Origin: Bacteroidales bacterium | GTDB taxonomy: Bacteria; Bacteroidota; Bacteroidia; Bacteroidales; ML635J-15 | Length of the DNA: 51,519 nt | Assembly (NCBI GenBank): GCA_031275085.1 | Contig: JAISPG010000035.1 | Coordinates: 1-51,519, forward strand | Direction of reading: 5' to 3' | Part shown: positions 44,218-51,519 of the stretch, in pieces | Layout: every line of letters begins with the position of its first letter | How positions within the stretch are numbered: the stretch's first letter is position 1 | The notes under the pieces: generated by a model | What the model was told of the DNA's origin: nothing | Database searches by the model: none | What the model saw: the letters and a program-made list of their open reading frames with translations, nothing else | Position numbers and translations under genes: made by a program

Positions 44218-44252
44218 TTTAGCCGTAAAGATCCGATCAAAAGGACGCTAAA
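44218..44252 (+). promoter_or_regulatory. Possible structured leader before rplT
   Basis: TTTAGC (44218-44223) pairs with GCTAAA (44247-44252), and inner TCC/GGA bases can extend it. The rpmI-rplT spacer is 91 nt, long for this operon. L20 is a known autoregulator in other phyla, but the structure here is weak. Confidence 0.25.
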
Positions 44253-44272
44253 CATTCGCAAAAGTTAAAATT

Positions 44273-44617
44273 ATGCCAAGAAGTGTAAATGTAGTAGCAG
44301 CAAGAAATAAAAGAAGAAGAATCTTGTCGCAAACAAGAGGTTATTTCGGAGCCAGAAGTAAAGTATGGACAGTAGCAAAAAATGCTTACGAAAAAGGTCT
44401 TACTTATGCTTACAGGGACAGAAAAGCCAAAAAGAGAAATTTTAGAAGTTTATGGATACAACGTATTAATGCAGGCGCTCGCATAAATGGAATGAGTTAT
44501 TCTGAATTTATGGGAAAAATTCATGCTAACAATATCGATCTGAACAGAAAAGTTCTTGCCGATCTAGCAATGAATCACCCAAAAGCATTTGCTGCAATTT
44601 GCAACAAAATTAAATAG
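44273..44617 (+). CDS. rplT: 50S ribosomal protein L20
   Basis: 114 residues ([56 protein letters not shown]). It is an early assembly protein of the large subunit and, in other bacteria, a translational autoregulator of the infC-rpmI-rplT operon. It is the last gene of this operon, with a terminator at 44647. Confidence 0.98.
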   Translation: MPRSVNVVAARNKRRRILSQTRGYFGARSKVWTVAKNAYEKGLTYAYRDRKAKKRNFRSLWIQRINAGARINGMSYSEFMGKIHANNIDLNRKVLADLAMNHPKAFAAICNKIK

Positions 44618-44646
44618 TATAATATTAAAATAATTCTTATCTGTTC

Positions 44647-44686
44647 AAAAAAAAATTGTCCGGAAAATTCCGGACAATTTTTTTTT
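44647..44686 (+). terminator. Terminator of the thrS-rplT operon
   Basis: A TTGTCCGGAA/TTCCGGACAA stem with a 2-nt loop is flanked by an A-run and T-run. It also serves the convergent lipoprotein gene. Confidence 0.85.
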
Positions 44687-44713
44687 GAATATAAACATTT
44701 TGTTTATTTAACA

Positions 44714-45514
44714 TTACATATAAACAGCTTTAAATTTGGCAACAGGCTCATTATTCGAATTATATAGTACCATATTATCTCCTTCGATATGATATGAGTC
44801 TACATTTTCAAATATAGCCATGAATTTTCTTTCAATATCCATATCTGTTCCGGGACACATCATAAGAGTAGAAGCTGATCTTAAAATAGATATTTTATTA
44901 TTTTCTTTTACTTCATAAGTACTAAAAATATTATTACATCCGCCGCTTCCAATAATCCTGTTTTCCGCAATTTTAAAAATTATATGAGGTTCCCTGTTTG
45001 ATTCACCTTTAAAATCAATCTTTTCTTTACCAAGTTCTTCAAGCTTCCAGTATTTTTCAACAAGATCTTTATTAACTTTCTTTAAAATATAATTATCGGC
45101 TAACTCTCCTGTTATTCTATTTCCACTTATATCCAACATTGTAAGTTTATTTTCTCCTACCTGGAATTTACTCATTCCTGCATCATCACTTTTATTATCA
45201 AAAGTAATAATGTTTCCTGCATCATTCCATGAAAATTTACCATTTTCATCAATATAATTTTCTGATTTTCCCAAATATTTGGTACTTATGGTATAATGCC
45301 CATCCCTTTTTAAGTCTATAATAGTAAAAATTCCACTGCAATCAGCACACGGAAGTGTTCCCGTATATGTTCCTTCCCAATCCAGGGACTCTCTGCTACT
45401 ATCTGCTCTTGATATTTTTTCTGTATCCTCATTAGACTTTTTTTCGTTTGACTTACATGAGAATAAACTAAAACTAACCGCTAATACTGCGATAATAAAA
45501 ATTCTGGTTTTCAT
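44714..45514 (-). CDS. NlpE-N plus META-domain lipoprotein
   Basis: 266 residues. Lipobox LFSC with Cys20. An NlpE N-terminal domain (~45-150) has the CxxC C56-A-D-C59 in YTGTLPCADCSGI. A META/HslJ-like domain (~155-262) shows YWKLEELGK, ENRIIGSGGCNNIFSTYEV and STLMMCPG. NlpE in enterobacteria senses envelope and copper stress; whether this one signals is unknown. The two-domain order is a common Bacteroidota arrangement. Confidence 0.88.
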   Translation of the reverse strand: MKTRIFIIAVLAVSFSLFSCKSNEKKSNEDTEKISRADSSRESLDWEGTYTGTLPCADCSGIFTIIDLKRDGHYTISTKYLGKSENYIDENGKFSWNDAGNIITFDNKSDDAGMSKFQVGENKLTMLDISGNRITGELADNYILKKVNKDLVEKYWKLEELGKEKIDFKGESNREPHIIFKIAENRIIGSGGCNNIFSTYEVKENNKISILRSASTLMMCPGTDMDIERKFMAIFENVDSYHIEGDNMVLYNSNNEPVAKFKAVYM

Positions 45515-45880
45515 AGATTTAAATTTTATATATCAAATTATTAAATTAAAACATCAGTTAAACTTTGATTTTGATATTATAACCTTTTTCCTGACACTTT
45601 GTTTTAATTAATAAGGTTTAAATTTTTCTAATGTGTTTTTCCCGAATAATATGATTCCAATTTATCCTCTTTTACTTCGTATGGGCATACTTCATCAAAT
45701 ATCGAGAATATACTTTAGATTCAGGTGTATTAATTATTATTGTTGATTCGCAAGAAAGCAGATAAAAATTAGTACAGAAATTAAAACAAAAAAGGCTGTC
45801 TCAAAAGTTTTTTTACCACAGTTGTTGTATTTTATACTTTTGAGACAGCCTTTTTATATTATTTTAATTTTGGTATAAAA
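45515..45880. other. Intergenic region with large inverted repeat and possible gene remnant
   Basis: 366 bp between the NlpE/META lipoprotein and bacterioferritin. Besides the inverted repeat at 45789-45855, the minus strand reads FYLLSCESTIIINTPESKVY and then, one frame away, IFDEVCPYEVKEDKLESYY before a stop. This might be a decayed small lipoprotein gene, but I see no intact start and cannot exclude chance. Confidence 0.35.
45789..45855. repeat. 20-bp perfect inverted repeat (AGGCTGTCTCAAAAG type)
   Basis: The arms 45789-45808 and 45836-45855 are exactly complementary with a 27-nt spacer. The sequence GGCTGTCTCAAAAG resembles transposon termini and terminators seen in Bacteroidota. It can act as the bacterioferritin terminator; a solo MITE is the alternative. 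Confidence 0.7.
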
Positions 45881-46381
45881 TTAATCTTCAGACTTTCCTG
45901 ATGCAATATTTTTTGTTCTTTCCAGAGTTTGAAGAGCAAGGTATTTTTCTCCATACGATTCTAAATGACCGAGTTCAGTATCATAGTTATCAAAATGATC
46001 TTCTTCTTCTGCAAGAATATCTTCAAATAAAGTTTTAGAAATAGCGTCATTATTTTGTCCGCATATTTTTGCCCACTCATTATAATGTTCTATTGTTGTT
46101 TCCTCCATTTTCCTTGCAAGTTTAAGCATATCTTTCAGATCATGTATTTTTTGCACATTATGTGATGGAATCATATCAACATCTCCATTCAGAAAAAGAA
46201 TACGTTCGGCAAATTTTTCAACATGTATCATTTCTACAATAGCATAACGTTTAAATATTCCTGCCAACAAATCATATCCCTGATCATCACACTGAAAGTG
46301 AAAATACATGTACTGGTTACATGCTGTCATCTCTTCCGAAACAGCCTGGTTCAATAATTTTATGCTTTCATCTCTTTTCAT
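45881..46381 (-). CDS. bfr: Bacterioferritin
   Basis: 166 residues in a four-helix bundle. Diiron ferroxidase ligands are E17, E50, H53, E93, E126 and H129 (EEMTACNQY, VEMIHVEKF, EETTIEHYNEW, AEEEDHFD). M51 sits at the bacterioferritin haem-ligand position. It stores iron and detoxifies Fe(II) with peroxide or oxygen. It is monocistronic, with a -7 box at 46434-46441 and the inverted repeat downstream. Confidence 0.92.
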   Translation of the reverse strand: MKRDESIKLLNQAVSEEMTACNQYMYFHFQCDDQGYDLLAGIFKRYAIVEMIHVEKFAERILFLNGDVDMIPSHNVQKIHDLKDMLKLARKMEETTIEHYNEWAKICGQNNDAISKTLFEDILAEEEDHFDNYDTELGHLESYGEKYLALQTLERTKNIASGKSED

Positions 46382-46433
46382 AAAAAATAAATTTAATTGT
46401 TATCGAATTAGTTTCCTTTTGTATAGAATTTTT

Positions 46434-46441
46434 CAAATATA
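46434..46441 (-). promoter_or_regulatory. -7 box for bacterioferritin
   Basis: The reverse complement is TATATTTG. The leader is about 50 nt. Confidence 0.45.
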
Positions 46442-46623
46442 ATAATTAGATTCTATTAAATCATAAAAACACAACAAGTTTTAACAAAAAATTAATATAT
46501 GAAATCATTATAAGAAAATCTATGTCTATAAAAAATATTGATTCTTCATGCAACGAAAACTTTAAAGAAAGTGTCTACAAGATAAACGAGCAATTAATAT
46601 TTATTAATTTTAAAATTAGTCAT

Positions 46624-47055
46624 ATGAAAAAATTCTTAGTATTACTTACTGTTGTTTTAGGAATTCTCTTCTTCTGTGAATCTCTCTACTCACAACAGCA
46701 GCAACCCGTAGATAAAAGCATTGATGGAAAATATATCATTATTGATAACTTCAATGATTTTTTTATCGAGAAAGATCCTGTTATGGAAAGTCAGTATTTC
46801 TATTTAAGCAATATTGATGACAGTGAAAGTTCAAAACCATATTATGAAAAGATTTCCGAAATAAAAGAAGTAGACCATTTCTCACTGGAATCGAGATCCG
46901 GAAAATATGAAATGCAACGACGCTGCCATATCAGAATAGATAAAGCAAATTACAAATCTACCTTCATGAAAATCTTAACAATATTAGACGTTAAGTATAT
47001 CCTGTATAATGGTTCTTTAGTAAACCTTGATGAATTTTATTCTATAATCAAATAA
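46624..47055 (+). CDS. Small secreted protein of unknown function
   Basis: 143 residues from ATG 46624 (MKKFLVLLTVVLGILFF signal peptide). The ORF extends upstream to 46522, but those residues lack secretion features. The mature part has HFSLESRSGKYEMQRRCHIR and YKSTFMKILTILDVKYILY. I do not recognise the family. It lies 10 nt before the giant adhesin-like gene and is likely co-transcribed with it, perhaps as a secretion or surface partner (inference). Confidence 0.6.
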   Translation: MKKFLVLLTVVLGILFFCESLYSQQQQPVDKSIDGKYIIIDNFNDFFIEKDPVMESQYFYLSNIDDSESSKPYYEKISEIKEVDHFSLESRSGKYEMQRRCHIRIDKANYKSTFMKILTILDVKYILYNGSLVNLDEFYSIIK

Positions 47056-47065
47056 ACTTAATATT

Positions 47066-50000
47066 ATGAAAATAAAGAAATTAATATTACTAATCCCTAT
47101 AATATTTTTAGCAAATATTATACATGCCCAGATAACCGGCGTAGGTCATACCGGTTCTTTCCAGACTTCATATTCTAATGCGTTTATTGGTGAAGGCGGA
47201 AATAATGATGAAGTTTTTGTTTTTTGCAACACAGCCCCATCATTAAGCATTAGCAATAGTGGTGGTTGTGACATAATGTGGTTTATATACGACGGGCTTA
47301 GTTTCGTGGAACTTGGCAATACCTCTGCCACAATAAGTAATCTTGCAAACGGATTATACATGGTAAGGAAAAACTGTTCCGGGAATATTGAATGTTACAG
47401 AGCCTGGGTCTGGAGAACTGATATTATTGTCAGTGTCAACGAACTGGAACCTACCTGTGATCCTTTCACTGTTAATGGCAATATTGGTATTAATAACGGA
47501 TCAATAACCATAAATGATCCTCCCGGTGAAGATTTCTATATTGACGAAGATACATACATTCAGGTTTGTTTCTGGGCTGTTCATACTTATGTTTCGGATA
47601 TAGGTTTTTATTTAAAATCTCCGGGAAATCAAGCTGCTGAACCTGGAAATAATGGAGTTGTTCAGTTATGTCCTGCAGCATCCGACTGGGGGCCAAATGC
47701 TGCACAAGGAAGCTGGACAGGAATTCCATGGCCTGTTTTAGGATGTAGAGATGCTAGCGATGAAAATACAGTATGTAATTCAGGAGACAATGTAAATGGA
47801 TTTTGTTTTACCACCCATAACTCTTACGGTGGCAACGTAGTACCTGCAGGAGACCCTGCACACACTCCCTGTGTATGTGATTTGTCCACACCATTAACAG
47901 GAACTTTCGGATCGGTCGGTCCATGGTCTCCCATATATGGATCACGAGCTGCAGAAGCCGGATGGGCCGTACAAATTTATGACTGTGAAGGTGCTGATGT
48001 TGGCCGATTAACCAGAGCGACAATAACTTTTACCGGAGAAACAGATTGTGGTACTGCAACTTTTTATTATGATTCGGGTACTATAAGCTCAAGTATAAAT
48101 GATAATTCATGCTCTGCAAGTTCTGCTTCCTTATTTGTTGTTCCACCAAGAGATCCGGCCGGATCATACACAGTAAACACAATAATAAATAATGTAGAAT
48201 GGACTTCTATTCCTCCGGGATATTCAGGAAACCAGCAAAATCTTCAGGTAAATCCAATACCCGAAGAAAATACAATATTTTCCTTCGCTGCTACCTCAAG
48301 GGTTGAAGGAACTGATATAACATGTACCCACTGGGGATCTACAGAATTTATTTCGATGCCTGTAGATGCAACAATTACACCTGTAGCTCCTTTATGTCTG
48401 GATTCTTCTCCGGTACAACTTCAAACAGAAGATGGAGGCGGAACATGGACTGTTAACGGAAATATTCCCGGAAATATAATCAGAAACGGATATTTTTATC
48501 CGTCCGAAGCCGGAGTGGGAATACATACTTTAACATATACAATAGATGATGTCTGCGACGACGAAGATGAAATATATGTTGAGGTTTATGACAACATATT
48601 TATTACAAATTTTCTTGATACGGTTTGTAACCTTAATAATACATATAATGTAACATTTAATGTTATCAACTCACAGGGCAATCCTACTCCTTTCTATTAT
48701 GATATTGGATCTGGCAGAGTACTTGAGAACTCAGGAATATTTCATGAAGAATTTACTTCGGGAACTCCTTATACAATTACTGTAACAGATTTAAACGGTT
48801 GCGACGAATACGTTTTTTCCGGATTATGGGATTGTGGATGCCGGACCTATGCCGGAAATTTTACGGATTTTACTCTTTTGACCTTATGTCAGAACGAAAC
48901 TACTGAAGATCTTGCTATCCATGATGATGAATTTGTAAATGACGGCGATGACATGTTATTATTTATTATTCATGACGGTAGTGGAAACAGACCTCCTACT
49001 ATCCTGGCACAAAATACAGTACCAGTATTTTCCATTAATGATATTACCAGTACTCAAAGAGAATATGGCAGAATTTATTATATCTCAGCAATAGCAGGAA
49101 ACCAGGTAGGAGCTAATCAAATTGACTTAACTGACGAATGTCTTTCCGTGTCACAGGGAAAACCTGTATTATGGCTACAAAACCCTGTTGCAAGCATAAG
49201 CACAAGAAATCAGGCTGTTTGCGGAAAAAGCGTAAGCCTGGCAGCAAATGCTCCTTCAACAGGAATGACCGGATTTTGGCGTACAAGAAACGGTGAATAT
49301 TTTGTACCTACCGGAGGAAGTACCAACAATGATCATGAAATTAATGTTATTGTAAGTTCATACGGAGAAGTTGATTTTATATGGACAATACAAAATAACA
49401 TGTGTTACGGCAGCGATACTGTTACAATAACATTTTCGGAGCCTCCTGTTGCCTATGCCGGAGAAAATCAGACAGTTTGCGGTACAATTGCAACTTTAAA
49501 TGCTATTCCAAGTGTTAGCGGTTCAACCGGTTCGTGGAGCGGCAACGGACGATTCTCATCAGAAAATAGTCCTACAACAGATGTAGAAGTCAGTAGCTCC
49601 GGCAGTCAGGTATATGTTTGGAGAGAAGTTGTTGGAAATTGCTCAAGTCAGGCTATGGTCAATGTTACTTTCATAGGTATACCGACTCCTGTAATATTGC
49701 AACCATACGATAATGCCTGCGGCGAAACTTACAATCTTAGTGTACATACTTCTGCCACAACAGGAAGATGGAGAGCCTATGAAAACGGGGCAGAAATATA
49801 CCCTATGTTTAATCCTTCCGGCGCAAATCTCCCTAACACTCAGGTTACAATAAGCAGCTATACCGGATTATCAAGAGAGATCGAATTTGTATGGGAAGAA
49901 ACAAACAGTTCACACGGAATAGTATGTACTAATTCTGCAACAGCAGTAATAACATTTATGAAAATTCCTATCGCACAGATATTAGGAGATGATGTTATAA

Positions 50001-51519
50001 ATGTTTGCGGAAACTGTGTTGAGCTCTCAGCAAATACAGATGCAACAGTAATTAATGATTTTGAAAGCAGCTGGCTTCTTAAAAGTGGAGTTAACGGAAC
50101 ATGGGATCCTGATATTACAAGTCCTACTACAACCTTCTGTGCAAATCAGGCAGGACTTTTTGGAGATACCGGTTACGCCCGGCTGGATTTTGTATGGGTA
50201 TTAAAAAATGTTTCCGGAGACTATGAGTGTTCTTCCAGTGCACCAATAACAGTAAACATGTATCAAAAACCGGTAGCAAATGCAGGACTTGATGCGACAA
50301 TATGCGGAAACGAATATACATTAGGAGCTGTTTTCAATATTCCTGAAAGTGAAAACTATACACCTTGGGGAAGCTGGACGGCAGTACAGGAAAATCCTGG
50401 TGATATAGCTAATATACAACAATCAACCACAGATCACAGCATAAATGACACAGTAAATGTTCATGTAGCTCCCGGCGGAATATGGCAATTCGTATTTACC
50501 GAAAGAAACGGAAATGCTGCTATTGGCGATTGTCAATCCAGAGATACAGTAAGAGTAGAATTTGTAAACTATCCTTCCGTATATGTAGGAGAAGACAGAA
50601 ATATCTGTGGTAACAAAGACACACTAAGAGCTCAGGATGGTAACGCTACCGGAGGATTCTGGTCATCTTCTCCAAATCCCGCTGGACTTGATGCTGATGA
50701 AAGAATAACCGAAGTAATCGGAAATTATAATACTCCATACAGGTTTATCTGGTATGCACACAATAACAGTACTTCAGGAATAGAACCTGCTGCTGTATGT
50801 CCTTCAAGTGATACGGTATATATAACATTCTGGGAAAAACCATCTGCAGCAATAACTACTCCTGCAGAAGATGCCGACCAGTGCGGAAAAACAAATATTT
50901 GTGGTGTACTGAAAGCTGATCCTCCAGGAAGCGGAATAACCGGATACTGGAAAGGTGCCACTGACGTAGTACTTGATTGGGAGCATAGCCCAAGCGATGT
51001 ATGTATATATAGTGTTCCTTTTTTCAGACCTTATGAATTCATGTGGATAGAATATGTTAGTTCAATGCCTCAGAATTTCTGTGCAGACACTGCCAGATTC
51101 ACTATTACTTTCCATGAAATGCCAAACGCAAATGCAGGTAATGATACCCTATTCTGTGGAAGCAGAGGAACATTACGAGCAAATCCGAGTGTGGGAACAG
51201 GACTTTGGAAAAGCGACCGTGATACCGATGACATAAGTTTTGGAAATGAAACTAATGCTACTACTACTATAGATTGTGACGTACATTTCGGGACATATGA
51301 TATTTTGTGGCTCGAAAGAAACAGTATATGTACAGATACTGCTAAAATAAAAGTCACTTTCCAAAAATTACCTTCTGCAGAAGTTAGTGTGATCGATCCG
51401 AAATGCAGTAAATGGCCGGCAGTTATTACTGCAAATGAAACTGAACTGACAAACTACCGCTGGAATCTGGATGGTGGGGTTATAGACAGCAGCCGTTACA
51501 ACACTAATGGTGGCGAATA
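47066..51519 (+). CDS. Giant secreted repeat protein (adhesin/T9SS-type), 3'-truncated
   Basis: The frame from ATG 47066 is open to the last base, so at least 1484 residues are encoded and the end lies outside. The signal peptide ends near GCC-CAG (IIHAQ, residue ~22). Residues ~130-340 resemble a P-domain-like jelly roll (VCFWAVHTYVSDIGFYLKSP, GWAVQIYDCEGADVG, ATITFTGETDCG). From about residue 708 to the edge come eight to nine ~80-100-residue repeats. They share a start like P-x-A-x-A-G-x-D-x-x-x-C-G, a G-x-W motif, a YG-x-x-x-F-x-W-E-x-x-x-x-x-C core and TVxITFxExP at the end. This architecture is typical of Bacteroidota type IX-secreted surface proteins with a gliding-motility-type C-terminal domain, which is not in view here. 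It is cysteine-rich for its size. Confidence 0.85.
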   Translation, partial: MKIKKLILLIPIIFLANIIHAQITGVGHTGSFQTSYSNAFIGEGGNNDEVFVFCNTAPSLSISNSGGCDIMWFIYDGLSFVELGNTSATISNLANGLYMVRKNCSGNIECYRAWVWRTDIIVSVNELEPTCDPFTVNGNIGINNGSITINDPPGEDFYIDEDTYIQVCFWAVHTYVSDIGFYLKSPGNQAAEPGNNGVVQLCPAASDWGPNAAQGSWTGIPWPVLGCRDASDENTVCNSGDNVNGFCFTTHNSYGGNVVPAGDPAHTPCVCDLSTPLTGTFGSVGPWSPIYGSRAAEAGWAVQIYDCEGADVGRLTRATITFTGETDCGTATFYYDSGTISSSINDNSCSASSASLFVVPPRDPAGSYTVNTIINNVEWTSIPPGYSGNQQNLQVNPIPEENTIFSFAATSRVEGTDITCTHWGSTEFISMPVDATITPVAPLCLDSSPVQLQTEDGGGTWTVNGNIPGNIIRNGYFYPSEAGVGIHTLTYTIDDVCDDEDEIYVEVYDNIFITNFLDTVCNLNNTYNVTFNVINSQGNPTPFYYDIGSGRVLENSGIFHEEFTSGTPYTITVTDLNGCDEYVFSGLWDCGCRTYAGNFTDFTLLTLCQNETTEDLAIHDDEFVNDGDDMLLFIIHDGSGNRPPTILAQNTVPVFSINDITSTQREYGRIYYISAIAGNQVGANQIDLTDECLSVSQGKPVLWLQNPVASISTRNQAVCGKSVSLAANAPSTGMTGFWRTRNGEYFVPTGGSTNNDHEINVIVSSYGEVDFIWTIQNNMCYGSDTVTITFSEPPVAYAGENQTVCGTIATLNAIPSVSGSTGSWSGNGRFSSENSPTTDVEVSSSGSQVYVWREVVGNCSSQAMVNVTFIGIPTPVILQPYDNACGETYNLSVHTSATTGRWRAYENGAEIYPMFNPSGANLPNTQVTISSYTGLSREIEFVWEETNSSHGIVCTNSATAVITFMKIPIAQILGDDVINVCGNCVELSANTDATVINDFESSWLLKSGVNGTWDPDITSPTTTFCANQAGLFGDTGYARLDFVWVLKNVSGDYECSSSAPITVNMYQKPVANAGLDATICGNEYTLGAVFNIPESENYTPWGSWTAVQENPGDIANIQQSTTDHSINDTVNVHVAPGGIWQFVFTERNGNAAIGDCQSRDTVRVEFVNYPSVYVGEDRNICGNKDTLRAQDGNATGGFWSSSPNPAGLDADERITEVIGNYNTPYRFIWYAHNNSTSGIEPAAVCPSSDTVYITFWEKPSAAITTPAEDADQCGKTNICGVLKADPPGSGITGYWKGATDVVLDWEHSPSDVCIYSVPFFRPYEFMWIEYVSSMPQNFCADTARFTITFHEMPNANAGNDTLFCGSRGTLRANPSVGTGLWKSDRDTDDISFGNETNATTTIDCDVHFGTYDILWLERNSICTDTAKIKVTFQKLPSAEVSVIDPKCSKWPAVITANETELTNYRWNLDGGVIDSSRYNTNGGE

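Overview
The window looks like chromosomal DNA from a Bacteroidota bacterium. It is AT-rich. Genes lack Shine-Dalgarno sequences and instead follow the Bacteroidota -7 promoter motif TAnnTTTG, with TTTG 19 nt upstream in the two clearest cases. Gene content agrees: a LuxC-type acyl-CoA reductase with miaA, a 30-residue AURKAIP1/COX24-type basic peptide next to HU, and a very large repetitive secreted protein of the type IX secretion style. The sodium-pumping decarboxylase beta subunit and MeaB suggest carboxylate/propionate metabolism, but their partner subunits lie outside.

Layout. 1-3.7 kb: end of an oadB-type gene, a sugar nucleotidyltransferase, a strong terminator and an LTA-synthase-like sulfatase-fold protein. 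7.5-3.7 kb (minus): a six-gene operon with DUF2752, a CCC-motif membrane protein, LuxC-type reductase, pRiA4b ORF-3-like protein, MiaA and an exported thioredoxin. 7.6-12.8 kb: a secreted protein, a frameshifted duplicate fragment of aat, a PadR/membrane-protein pair, then a membrane protein, aat and tilS, and a periplasmic HMA-like protein.

13.2-18.9 kb is an accessory island. All genes are on the minus strand (tandem GNAT, DUF5063-like, unknowns, ABC ATPase plus small membrane protein, TIR protein, lipoprotein). They are separated by ~130-bp imperfect palindromes with CTAAC/GTTAG-type ends that resemble integron attC sites. No integrase is present, so the island looks like an orphan cassette cluster, and it also holds an IS1182-type transposase remnant. 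A truncated fifth copy at 22.1 kb precedes two paralogous lipoproteins. Between hldD and that copy lies a gene-free ~0.6-kb array of about 28 diverged 21-bp units in strict register.

19-33 kb (mostly minus) is core and envelope: meaB, hldD, gmk, yicC, a Crp/Fnr regulator, dsbD, rng, the COX24-type peptide, HU, a polyprenyl glycosylphosphotransferase with a lipoprotein, and a Gfo/Idh oxidoreductase. 33.3-40 kb: tRNA-Arg(UCU), a TPR protein, two glycosyltransferases (GT9 with eight clustered cysteines, then GT4), an MFS transporter, a CsaA-like protein and a lipid kinase. 40.2-44.7 kb: an amidase, then the thrS-infC-rpmI-rplT operon closed by a terminator. 44.7-51.5 kb: an NlpE/META lipoprotein, bacterioferritin, a small secreted protein, and a giant adhesin-like protein (at least 1484 residues) open to the window edge.

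All calls rest on reading the sequence and on remembered family motifs. No database search was run.
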